A stretch of DNA of 64,000 nucleotides from Bhargavaea changchunensis (GTDB lineage: Bacteria; Bacillota; Bacilli; Bacillales_A; Planococcaceae), in contig NZ_JBHTCT010000031.1 in assembly GCF_042665595.1 (NCBI RefSeq), forward strand, positions 1 through 64,000. Direction: 5' to 3'. The notes under the pieces are model-generated. The model saw only the letters and a list, made by a program, of their open reading frames with translations, ran no database searches and was not told where the DNA came from. Position 1 is the stretch's first letter. Each line of letters begins with the position of its first letter. Positions 43,602 to 51,046 of this stretch are shown one piece after another. Both the position numbers and the translations under genes were made by a program.

Positions 43602-43631
43602 AGTATATCGGAACATTCTGCCGGGGGTCAA
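43602..43631 (-). promoter_or_regulatory. Promoter of pheST
   Basis: TTGACC (43631-43626), 18 bases and TATACT (43607-43602), just after the ysgA stop. Confidence 0.75.
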
Positions 43632-43637
43632 GCCGGT

Positions 43638-44399
43638 TCATGATCGCAGTGCATAGAGAAGAATCCCGGTCGCGACAGCCACATTCAGCGACTCGGCAAG
43701 TCCCCGGAGTGGGATCATCAGTTTCTTGTCCGTTTCTGCAAGCAGCTCAGGATCGACTCCGCTCCCCTCGTTTCCTACGATCAGCGCGAACGCGTCGCTT
43801 TTGCCCGGATTGTCGTATGCCACTGCACCTTCAAGCGCCGTTCCGTAAACCGGAATCCCCCTGTTTTTCAACTCATGGACCGTTTCCCGGAGATCTCCCC
43901 GGATTACCGGCAGATGAAAATGCGAGCCCTGAGCGGAGCGGACCGTTTTCGGAGCATACGGATCGGCGCTTCCTTTCCCGAGAATCACCGCATTGATGCC
44001 TGCTGCGTCGGCCGTGCGGATCATCGTGCCGATATTGCCGGGATCCTGTACGGCATCGACAAGAAGCAGGGATTTCCAGCTTTCCTGCTCATCCGCAGTC
44101 ACTTCCGGAATCCGGCACTGTGCGTAGATCCCCTGAGGATGTTCGGTATCCGTGATCTCCCGTTCGACCTGTGAAGTAATCTCGATCAGCTGGACCTCGT
44201 CAATCTCCCAATAGTCAGGTATTGTGACGCCTTCCCTGACGATCAGGGCCAGTACCGTACCTTCTTTTTTAAGCGCCTCTTCCGCCAGGTGTTCCCCTTC
44301 CACGAGGAACTCTCCCGTTTTGTCCCGTTCTTTTCGGGTGTTGACCAGTTTTTTCAAATGTTTTACAAGCGAGTTCTGTGTGGATTCAATCCGCTTCAA
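43638..44399 (-). CDS. ysgA: SpoU-family RNA 2'-O-methyltransferase YsgA
   Basis: SPOUT-class methyltransferase, probably acting on 23S rRNA; the exact target is not known from sequence. The 253 residues have an N-terminal L30e-like substrate-binding domain (1-90) and the knotted domain with the three SpoU motifs: LVDAVQDPGNIGTMIRTADAAG, FALIVGNEGSGVD and IPLRGLAESLNVAVATGILLY. It starts with TTG at 44399 after GGAAGGTG. Confidence 0.93.
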   Translation of the reverse strand: MKRIESTQNSLVKHLKKLVNTRKERDKTGEFLVEGEHLAEEALKKEGTVLALIVREGVTIPDYWEIDEVQLIEITSQVEREITDTEHPQGIYAQCRIPEVTADEQESWKSLLLVDAVQDPGNIGTMIRTADAAGINAVILGKGSADPYAPKTVRSAQGSHFHLPVIRGDLRETVHELKNRGIPVYGTALEGAVAYDNPGKSDAFALIVGNEGSGVDPELLAETDKKLMIPLRGLAESLNVAVATGILLYALRS

Positions 44400-44500
44400 T
44401 CTATGACACCTTCCGTCATCCGTTATTTGCTTTAGTGTAGCAAAACGGAGGTATAAGCTGCGAGCAAAACGGAAAACCTTTCCGCAGGAGGGTGATGAAC

Positions 44501-44719
44501 ATGAACTTCCAGATCCGTGATGCCATCACGGCCAACATGCAGGGGAACTCGGCAGAAGACATCAGGGGCGTCATCGACGATGCCATTTCCCGGGGCGAGG
44601 AACATCTCCTGCCCGGTCTCGGCGTGATCTTCGAAAAGTTCTGGCAGCAGGCCGATCCGGCCGAAAAACAGAACGTCCTGGCCGACCTGGAAAGCGCATT
44701 CGGCAAAAAGGTCCAATAA
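44501..44719 (+). CDS. sspI: Small acid-soluble spore protein I
   Basis: A 72-residue minor SASP found in the spore core. It resembles B. subtilis SspI along its whole length: RDAITANMQGNS, DAISRGEEHLLPGLGVIFE and the acidic C-terminal helix. ATG at 44501 has AGGAGGG eight bases upstream. No clear sigma-G promoter was found in the 90 bases before it. Its retention, with gerE, indicates a spore-forming ancestry and perhaps ability. Confidence 0.93.
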   Translation: MNFQIRDAITANMQGNSAEDIRGVIDDAISRGEEHLLPGLGVIFEKFWQQADPAEKQNVLADLESAFGKKVQ

Positions 44720-44728
44720 TGCAATTGG

Positions 44729-44755
44729 AAAAGCCGCCGGCTCCGGCGGCTTTTT
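44729..44755. terminator. Bidirectional terminator, sspI and argF
   Basis: Perfect stem AAAAGCCGCCGG/CCGGCGGCTTTTT serves both converging genes. Confidence 0.9.
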
Positions 44756-44765
44756 GCGTGTTCAA

Positions 44766-45728
44766 TTAAAGAATCGATGCAAGAACCGCTTTTTGTGCAT
44801 GGAGGCGGTTTTCAGCCTGCTGGAAGATGTAAGAATTCGGACCGTCAATGACGGATGCCGATACCTCTTCGCCCCGGTGGGCCGGCAGGCAGTGAAGGAA
44901 CATGTAGTCATCCTTCGCGTGTTTGACCAGCGCGTCATCGACCATGAAGCCCTTGAACGCTTCGAGCCTTGCTGCCGCTTCCTCTTCCTGTCCCATGCTG
45001 GTCCAGGTGTCTGTGTAGACTGCATCCGCTCCGCTGACTGCCTTGACCGGATCCGTTGTCCAGCTGACCTGTCCTCCGGTCTTGCCGGCAATGGCGACGG
45101 CTGTTTCCATCACATCAGGCGAAGGCTCATAACCTTCAGGAGTCGCGACCGAGATTTCCATTCCGGTATGTGCCGCGGCGATGATCAGGGAGTGCGCCAC
45201 ATTGTTCCCGTCCCCGACATAGGCGATTTTGCGGCCTTCCAGCCCGCCTTTCACCTCACGCACGGTCAGGAGATCGGCAAGCGCCTGGCACGGATGATAG
45301 ATATCTGTCAGCCCGTTGATGACCGGAATGCTCGCTTCATCCGCGAGTTCCTGCACCATCGTGTGCTTATTCGCACGGATCATGATTGCATCCAGATAGC
45401 CGGACAGCACATGTGCCGTGTCGTATACCGATTCGCCGCGGCCGATCTGCATATCCCGCGAATTCAGGTACATCGCGTGCCCGCCGAGTTGGATCATGCC
45501 GGATTCAAATGAAATTCTCGTACGGGTTGAGTGCTTCTCGAAGATCATTCCGAGGATTTTCCCGGCGAGCAGTTTTGGATAACGGCCCTCCGAACCTAGC
45601 TTTTTCAGTACAACTCCAAGTTCTACAAGCCCTTTTACTTCGTCGCCAGAAAGCTGGTCCAGTGCCAGCAGATCCTTGCCCTTCAGACTTTCAACCAATA
45701 CCATTTCCTGCATCCCCGTCATGAACAT
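44766..45728 (-). CDS. argF: Ornithine carbamoyltransferase
   Basis: Makes citrulline from ornithine and carbamoyl phosphate in arginine synthesis. With ATG at 45728 the protein has 320 residues. Carbamoyl-phosphate residues are in KHSTRTR, with HPCQALAD in the hinge and HCLPAHRG for the ornithine-side cysteine loop; DGNNVAHS and SMG complete the ornithine site. The first ATG-proximal GTG lies on the ribosome-binding site. No other arg gene is nearby, so this is an isolated arginine gene behind an ARG-box promoter. A catabolic (arcB) role is less likely given that operator, but cannot be excluded. Confidence 0.93.
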   Translation of the reverse strand: MFMTGMQEMVLVESLKGKDLLALDQLSGDEVKGLVELGVVLKKLGSEGRYPKLLAGKILGMIFEKHSTRTRISFESGMIQLGGHAMYLNSRDMQIGRGESVYDTAHVLSGYLDAIMIRANKHTMVQELADEASIPVINGLTDIYHPCQALADLLTVREVKGGLEGRKIAYVGDGNNVAHSLIIAAAHTGMEISVATPEGYEPSPDVMETAVAIAGKTGGQVSWTTDPVKAVSGADAVYTDTWTSMGQEEEAAARLEAFKGFMVDDALVKHAKDDYMFLHCLPAHRGEEVSASVIDGPNSYIFQQAENRLHAQKAVLASIL

Positions 45729-45758
45729 TCGACTCACCCTTCCGTTTATTCATCTTGT

Positions 45759-45793
45759 TGCATCATTATACAATTGTATAAATATTAAATCAA
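45759..45793 (-). promoter_or_regulatory. argF promoter with two ARG-box-like sites
   Basis: TTGATT (45793-45788), 17 bases and TATAAT (45770-45765). Two sites fit the ArgR/AhrC half-site pattern TGNAT-N4-ATNCA: TGCATCATTATACA (45759-45772, fully matching) and TGTATAAATATTAA (45775-45788, one mismatch). They lie 16 bases apart, over the -10 and spacer, as in repressed arg promoters. The two also create the palindrome TTATACAATTGTATAA. Confidence 0.6.
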
Positions 45794-45820
45794 GCGGTTC
45801 TTTATAACCATTTCTTCAAT

Positions 45821-45861
45821 AAAAACCTCCCCGCCAACCGGTTAAGGAAGGCGGGGAGGTT
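45821..45861 (-). terminator. Terminator of the M42 peptidase gene
   Basis: Perfect 12-bp stem (45824-45835 with 45850-45861) followed by TTTTT on the minus strand. Confidence 0.9.
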
Positions 45862-45865
45862 CTGG

Positions 45866-46954
45866 TTAATCGAATGTCAGGCGGTCGACAGTTTCACGGT
45901 CAAGCTTCTTGATAACTTCAACGATCAGCTGTACAGCGTGCTTGTAATCCTTTTTATGCAGGATCGCCGCATGGCTATGGATATAGCGTGTCGGGATGCA
46001 GATGGCAAGGGACGGGACGCCCTCATTAGCCAGGTGGATGGAACCGGCATCCGTGCCGCCTCCCGGAATCGTTTCAAACTGATACGGGATACCCTGCTCT
46101 TCGGCGGTGTCCACGACCAGGTCACGGAGCCCTTTATGGGAGACCATCGATGCATCGAACAGGACGATCTGCGGGCCGTCCCCCATCTTGCCGGAAGCCT
46201 CTTTGGACGAAACGCCCGGCGTATCTCCCGCGATGCCCACATCCACGGCAAAGCCGATATCCGGCTTAACCTTGGCAGCGACAGTTCGCGCACCGCGCAG
46301 GCCGATCTCTTCCTGGACGGCTCCTGCCGAGAAGACGGTGTTCGGGTGCTGCTCGTCTTTCAGCTTGCGCAGAACGTCGATTGCGATGGCACAGCCGATC
46401 CTGTTATCCCAGGCCTTGGCCAACAGGTAATCCGGGTTATTCATGACCGTGAATTCAAAGTACGGGGTGACCATGTCCCCGGGGCGCACTCCCCATTCCA
46501 TCACTTCTTCCTTGGAGGAAGCACCGATATCAATGAACATATCCTTGATGTCGACCGGTTTTTTGCGGGCATCTGCGGACAGGATGTGCGGCGGCTTCGA
46601 ACCGATGACTCCGGTCAGCTCACTGCCGTCACGCGTCACGATCGTCACGCGCTGAGCGAGCATGACCTGAGACCACCAGCCACCGACGGTCTGAAAACTG
46701 AGAAAGCCCTTGTCATCAATTTTCGAAACCATGAAACCGACTTCGTCAAGGTGGCCCGCCACGAGAACGCGCGGTCCTTCCGGATCACCTTTCTTTTCAG
46801 CGATCAGTGATCCGAGGCCGTCATATCCGATCGAATCGGCAAACGGTTCAATGTAGCGCTTCATCACTTCTCGGGGCTCCCGCTCGTTGCCCGGAATCCC
46901 TTTTGCATCCGTCAGGTCTTTTAACATCTGTAACTGTTCGTCAAGCTGGACCAT
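45866..46954 (-). CDS. M42 family metallo-aminopeptidase
   Basis: Cocatalytic zinc aminopeptidase of the glutamyl/deblocking aminopeptidase family, 362 residues, cytosolic and usually a dodecamer. Metal ligands and catalytic residues are visible: His and Asp in AGHLDEVGF, Asp in KAWDNRIG, the Glu pair in VQEEIGLRG, Asp in FAVDVGIAGD and His in RYIHSHAA. It resembles the YsdC group of Bacillus. It has its own promoter and terminator. Substrate preference cannot be read from sequence. Confidence 0.92.
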   Translation of the reverse strand: MVQLDEQLQMLKDLTDAKGIPGNEREPREVMKRYIEPFADSIGYDGLGSLIAEKKGDPEGPRVLVAGHLDEVGFMVSKIDDKGFLSFQTVGGWWSQVMLAQRVTIVTRDGSELTGVIGSKPPHILSADARKKPVDIKDMFIDIGASSKEEVMEWGVRPGDMVTPYFEFTVMNNPDYLLAKAWDNRIGCAIAIDVLRKLKDEQHPNTVFSAGAVQEEIGLRGARTVAAKVKPDIGFAVDVGIAGDTPGVSSKEASGKMGDGPQIVLFDASMVSHKGLRDLVVDTAEEQGIPYQFETIPGGGTDAGSIHLANEGVPSLAICIPTRYIHSHAAILHKKDYKHAVQLIVEVIKKLDRETVDRLTFD

Positions 46955-46985
46955 TACTTCGACCTCCTAAACAAGTGTCATTCAA

Positions 46986-47014
46986 ATTATAGTGGATGAA
47001 GCATGCGTTTTCAA
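46986..47014 (-). promoter_or_regulatory. Promoter of the M42 peptidase gene
   Basis: TTGAAA (47014-47009), 17 bases and a consensus TATAAT (46991-46986). Confidence 0.85.
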
Positions 47015-47044
47015 AACATTTCGGGAAAGATTGAATAACCATTA

Positions 47045-48091
47045 TTACAAGCCCAGCTCTTTTTTCAGTCGCCTGATAAACTCATCCTTTTCATCTGCCC
47101 TGACCGCGACTGACCCGTAAGGTCTTCGGACGCCCATGAACAGGGTCGCGGAAACAGGTTGCTTCAGCTTAATAAGGACATCCGGGCGGGCGGCTTCAAA
47201 ATCTTTTGCAACGAACTCGGCGGTGTCCTTGGATAGCTTGCCGGACAACTCTTCCCCGCTGGTCACCACTTCTGCAATATCCGTATAGCGGATTTCCATC
47301 CGGTTGGCCATGCCGAGGGACAGATAAAGCGTGTCGGGCCCGAAGACTGCAGGAGACAGCCGGACGGCCTGCATATCCCCGATGAGATAGATGACCGAAT
47401 ACACGTTCAGAATCAGAAGGATGATCGAAAGGACAAGCGATTTTTCATGGAGCCACCAGTGGATGCCGATTGTTTCGATGATGATGGCATGGATGAGCAT
47501 CAGCTGCATGGCCATATGGCTCGTTTTGCGGTGGAGTGTGAAGGTATCTTCAGTGAGCAGCGGCTTCTTTTTCCATGCCCCAAAGGCGTAGTAGAACATC
47601 AGCATCTCCGAACAGAATGCGTGAACGATCGGATGGCTCCGGATATGACTGTCGACGGCAGCAGGGAATGCGAACAGGAGAGGCTTCAGATCCTGCCTGG
47701 TCGTCCGAAGGATCTTTGGCAGGTAGACAAACAGAGAGACGACGAGCACCAGTTCAAGCAGAACAAGTGCGCCCTCTGCAGCAATTCCGATATAGGTGAC
47801 CGGCGCGTAGCTGCCCAGCCATTCGGCGGGAATGAGGAACCGTGCCGTGATCAGGCCCGCGGCTGATCCGAAAAGGAATCCCTTCAGCGTAATCGATCTT
47901 TTCCAAGCCAAAAACAATAGCGGCGCCACGATTGCCAGGTCAATCAGGGAACCGATCACAACCGCCTCTGAGGCCACCGAAAGAACGTATCCTCCAAATT
48001 CGGTTCTGTAGAGGATCAGGTTGGATCCAAGAACAAGCAGCAGCAGAATCAGCCAGATGGGATTTGCGGATTTTTGGACGACGGTATTCAT
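47045..48091 (-). CDS. Polytopic membrane protein of unknown function
   Basis: A 348-residue protein with about seven hydrophobic helices between residues 10 and 250, then a soluble C-terminal domain of about 100 residues (MANRMEIRYTDIAEV...VAVRADEKDEFIRRLKKELGL) that looks like a bacterial PH-like domain. Several histidines lie in or near the membrane part (DSHIRSHPIVHAFCSEM, LHRKTSHMAMQLMLIHAIIIETIGIHWWLHE), which could bind metal or haem. Relatives have been loosely named beta-carotene monooxygenase, without evidence that I know of. ATG at 48091 follows GGAGGGTG. Confidence 0.75.
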   Translation of the reverse strand: MNTVVQKSANPIWLILLLLVLGSNLILYRTEFGGYVLSVASEAVVIGSLIDLAIVAPLLFLAWKRSITLKGFLFGSAAGLITARFLIPAEWLGSYAPVTYIGIAAEGALVLLELVLVVSLFVYLPKILRTTRQDLKPLLFAFPAAVDSHIRSHPIVHAFCSEMLMFYYAFGAWKKKPLLTEDTFTLHRKTSHMAMQLMLIHAIIIETIGIHWWLHEKSLVLSIILLILNVYSVIYLIGDMQAVRLSPAVFGPDTLYLSLGMANRMEIRYTDIAEVVTSGEELSGKLSKDTAEFVAKDFEAARPDVLIKLKQPVSATLFMGVRRPYGSVAVRADEKDEFIRRLKKELGL

Positions 48092-48160
48092 CGTTTCACC
48101 CTCCACCTTCTTTTACTTCTATTATACGGTGGCTCCGCCTCTCTCTCCTGCCGCAACAGG

Positions 48161-48190
48161 AATAAACCGCCCCCCAACATGGAGGCGGTT
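48161..48190 (-). terminator. Terminator of the flavoprotein gene
   Basis: AACCGCC...GGCGGTT stem with TTATT on the minus strand, 17 bases after the stop. Confidence 0.7.
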
Positions 48191-48206
48191 CACACAATGT
48201 TCAGAT

Positions 48207-48830
48207 TCAGCCGTTGGCCCCTTGCTTGACCCACTTCGCGACTTCAACGGTACGGCGGGCCTGATGCTCAACAGCCGCTTTGATCTTTTCTTCCCCTTCG
48301 ACCATGTTGCCGTCCTGATCGACCGAGACACTCGTGCCATACGGGTTGCCGCCGGCAGCGAAAACGGAAGGATCCGTGTACCCCGGGGCAGCGATGATGG
48401 CGCCCCAGTGGAACAGAGAGGTGTACAGCGAAAGAATGGTTGCTTCTTGGCCGCCGTGCGGATTCTGGGCGGATGACATGGCGCTGCATACTTTGTTGAC
48501 GAGCTTGCCCTGTGCCCACAGGCCGCCCGTCAGATCGAAGAACTGCTGCATCTGGACAGACTTGCTGCCGAAGCGGGTCGGCGCACTGAAGATGATGGCG
48601 TCCGCCCATTCCAGATCTTCCGGCTTGGCTTCCGGCTCGTCCTTCACGGATTCATAGTGTTTTTTCCATGCAGGATTAGAAGCAATCGCCGCCTCAGGTG
48701 CGGTTTCGGCAACCTTGAGCACCTTGACTTCCGCGCCCGCTGCCTGTGCCACTTCGCCGGCCCAATGCGCCAGTTTATGATTGGTTCCGGTCGAGCTGTA
48801 GTGAATGACTGCAAGATTGATTGAATCCAT
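48207..48830 (-). CDS. WrbA-type NAD(P)H:quinone oxidoreductase
   Basis: A 207-residue flavodoxin-like protein. The FMN phosphate loop is HYSSTGTNHKLA, followed by APTRFGSKSVQMQQFFDLTGGLW and the GGQEATILSLYTSLFHWGAIIAAPGY segment typical of WrbA. It should reduce quinones by two electrons, protecting against redox cycling. ATG at 48830 follows AAAGGAG. It is divergent from an MFS exporter with a perfect dyad in the gap, suggesting joint control. Confidence 0.88.
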   Translation of the reverse strand: MDSINLAVIHYSSTGTNHKLAHWAGEVAQAAGAEVKVLKVAETAPEAAIASNPAWKKHYESVKDEPEAKPEDLEWADAIIFSAPTRFGSKSVQMQQFFDLTGGLWAQGKLVNKVCSAMSSAQNPHGGQEATILSLYTSLFHWGAIIAAPGYTDPSVFAAGGNPYGTSVSVDQDGNMVEGEEKIKAAVEHQARRTVEVAKWVKQGANG

Positions 48831-48940
48831 GCAAACAACTCCTTTGAATTCGTGATATTTTTCGCAAACATTACTACTATTGCCCTTCGCAGGAAGGAAT
48901 AAACACCATGCTTCCAAATGGATGACGGCTGCCTGCCCCC

Positions 48941-48961
48941 ATGGTAAAGTGAATTTACCAT
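48941..48961. promoter_or_regulatory. Operator-like dyad between the flavoprotein and MFS genes
   Basis: ATGGTAAA-GTGAA-TTTACCAT has perfect 8-base arms around five bases. It lies 22 bases before the MFS start and 110 bases before the flavoprotein start. It looks like a site for a dimeric repressor; the regulator is not in the window. Confidence 0.5.
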
Positions 48962-48982
48962 GAACCGGAAAGAGGCCAAGCC

Positions 48983-50125
48983 ATGCACGTCTTCATCTAT
49001 ATCATCATATTCTTTTCGTTTTTTGACCTGTTCAGCCAGCTTCCGATCATGAGTCCTCATGCCGTTCTGCTCGGTGCGACACCCTTTGTGACCGGTCTGG
49101 TTGTCGGCATTTATTCATTCGCCAATACGATCGGCAACGTTTTGTCCGGGTTCGGGACAGACCGGCTCGGGCCGTTTCCGATCCTGATTACCGGCCTTCT
49201 TCTTTCTTCGGTCGCCCTGTTCCTTTACACACCGGCTGACACACCCAACTCCCTTTTGGCAGTGCGTGTGATCCACGGCTTCATGGAAGGGCTGATCGTA
49301 CCGGCGGCGTTCACATTCATCGCCAACCGGTCAGAAGAATCCAAGCGTGGCAAGAACTCCGCTCTGTCGGGAGCTTTTGTCGGGCTCGCGGCCATTGCCG
49401 GCCCCGCCCTGAGCGGCATCATCGCCTCCAGAACCGGTGCCCCATTTATCATGATGATGAATGGCGCATTTCTCCTTACACTTGCCGTTCTCGCGGTGTT
49501 CATCCTCCGCGGCAGCACAAATCAGCAAGAGGCACAGTCAAAAGCCGGCCGCTCTTCCGGGAGTTTCCCGGTAATGGAACTGTTCAGGCATCCCGGTGTC
49601 ATCCGTGCATTTGCAGGCGCTTTTTTCCTGATGTTCTCCCAGGGCGTGCTTGCACTTGTTCTTCCGCTCCAGGTTGAAGCAATCGGGTACGATACAAAGA
49701 CGAGCGGACTATTGCTCAGCGTCTTCGGCATCGTCGCCATCCTCATCTTTATCCTTCCGACCAACCGCCTGTTCGATAAGATCAGGCCAGAAGCAACGCT
49801 GGCATTCGGTATCGCCCTCATGGGAGCCAGCATGCTCTTCCTGTCCGGAGCCGGTCAGCTCCCGCTGCTTTATGCTGCGATGTCCCTATATGGCGTCGGG
49901 TTCGCGTTCCTATTTCCCTCGGTCAACTCTCTTCTGATCGATTCGACTGATTCGCATTACCGCGGGAAAGCCTACGGATATTTTTATGCGTTTTTCTCGA
50001 TCGGCGTAGTTGCAGGCTCCGGCCTGATCGGCTCCCTGGGCCTGGACGCACGCGGTGCATTCCTGCTTACCGGTTCTGTCCTTCTTGCCGTGGCGGTCTA
50101 TGCGTTGGCCGGAATGAGGCAATAA
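48983..50125 (+). CDS. MFS transporter
   Basis: A 380-residue major facilitator protein with 12 hydrophobic helices. The motif-A-like loop GFGTDRLGPFPI between helices 2 and 3 and the GFMEGLIVPAAFTFIAN helix 4 region are typical of drug:proton exporters of the DHA1 type. Substrate unknown; small hydrophobic or quinone-like toxins are a guess from the divergent flavoprotein. GGAAAGAGG precedes the ATG. Confidence 0.88.
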   Translation: MHVFIYIIIFFSFFDLFSQLPIMSPHAVLLGATPFVTGLVVGIYSFANTIGNVLSGFGTDRLGPFPILITGLLLSSVALFLYTPADTPNSLLAVRVIHGFMEGLIVPAAFTFIANRSEESKRGKNSALSGAFVGLAAIAGPALSGIIASRTGAPFIMMMNGAFLLTLAVLAVFILRGSTNQQEAQSKAGRSSGSFPVMELFRHPGVIRAFAGAFFLMFSQGVLALVLPLQVEAIGYDTKTSGLLLSVFGIVAILIFILPTNRLFDKIRPEATLAFGIALMGASMLFLSGAGQLPLLYAAMSLYGVGFAFLFPSVNSLLIDSTDSHYRGKAYGYFYAFFSIGVVAGSGLIGSLGLDARGAFLLTGSVLLAVAVYALAGMRQ

Positions 50126-50130
50126 ACAGA

Positions 50131-50178
50131 AACAGCCATCCGCCCATCTGAATGACAGATGATGCGGATGGCTGTTTT
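50131..50178. terminator. Bidirectional terminator, MFS gene and 3D protein gene
   Basis: Perfect 13-bp stem (50131-50143 with 50164-50176) between convergent genes, followed by TTTT rightwards and TTTCTG leftwards. Confidence 0.85.
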
Positions 50179-50188
50179 CAGTTTGATA

Positions 50189-50947
50189 TCAGTCGAGGAT
50201 CTTCACTGTGACTGTCTTGGATCCCCACTGCAGCGCGCGGCTTTTGTTCGGGATAAAGACATCGATGCGATTGCCTTTGATGGCGCCGCCCGTGTCACCT
50301 GCGATTGCTTCACCATAACCTTCAACCCATACCTTCGTTCCGAGCGGAATGACTTTAGGGTCGACTGCGATGACTTTCTGGTTAGGATTTGCTTTCAGGT
50401 TGATGCCAGTGGCAGTAATTCCGGAGCAACCGTTGCAGTATGCCGTGTATGCCGTTGCACGGACAGACAGTTCACGTGTCGCGGACGGTGCCGGCTTCGA
50501 TGCAGACTCCGTTTTGGACGCGCTTGCCTGAACGACTTTGCCGGATACTTTTAGAGTTTGTCCGGGATGGATCAGCGTGCCATTGAGGCCGTTCAGACCC
50601 ATCAGTGTGTTGACGCTAATACCATGGTTTGTCGCGATTCGGTAGAGCGTATCGCCGCTCTTGACGGTATATGTGGAAGCGGATGCCGCCGGCTTCGCTG
50701 CAGCAGACGCTTTCTGATTGGTTTGTGTCGCTGGGCTGTCCGAGGAGGTAGTAAGAACATCACCCGGATAGATCAGATCAGAGGAAAGGGAATTCCACTG
50801 CTTTAGCTGTGCGACTGTGACAGAGTTGGCCTGAGAAATGGACCAGAGTGTATCGCCTTTGGATACCGTATGCTCCGCAGCGGAAACTGTTCCTGCACCT
50901 GCACCCAGTGTCAGCGCTGCCGTTAGCGCAATCAAGCTTTTTTTCAT
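50189..50947 (-). CDS. Secreted LysM and 3D-domain cell wall protein (YocH-like)
   Basis: A 252-residue exported protein. Signal peptide 1-23 (MKKSLIALTAALTLGAGAGTVSA ending AXA), LysM1 about 25-66, a low-complexity linker, LysM2 about 92-134, a second linker and a C-terminal 3D domain (about 160-252) with conserved aspartates in AVDPKVIPLGT, AGDTGGAIKGNRIDVFI. YocH-type proteins bind peptidoglycan and are thought to have muralytic, Stp/MltA-like activity. A site resembling WalR-binding repeats is upstream. Confidence 0.93.
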   Translation of the reverse strand: MKKSLIALTAALTLGAGAGTVSAAEHTVSKGDTLWSISQANSVTVAQLKQWNSLSSDLIYPGDVLTTSSDSPATQTNQKASAAAKPAASASTYTVKSGDTLYRIATNHGISVNTLMGLNGLNGTLIHPGQTLKVSGKVVQASASKTESASKPAPSATRELSVRATAYTAYCNGCSGITATGINLKANPNQKVIAVDPKVIPLGTKVWVEGYGEAIAGDTGGAIKGNRIDVFIPNKSRALQWGSKTVTVKILD

Positions 50948-50996
50948 AATGGTAAATGTCTCCTTTCTTCAACGACACCCACTCTACCACGCAATT

Positions 50997-51013
50997 GTTA
51001 CAGTGGCATGACA
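50997..51013 (-). promoter_or_regulatory. WalR-like direct repeat upstream of the LysM-3D gene
   Basis: TGTCAT-N5-TGTAAC (51013-50997) resembles the WalR pattern TGTWAH-N5-TGTWAH with one mismatch. B. subtilis yocH is a WalR target. The site is 50 bases before the start codon. Confidence 0.4.
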
Positions 51014-51046
51014 AATCGATGAAGAAACGAAAACAATATATTACAC

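Noticed and set aside
44400..44500. Search for a sigma-G promoter of sspI
   Set aside because: TATAAG near 44450 is present but no sigma-G -35/-10 pair with proper spacing was found, so no promoter is claimed.
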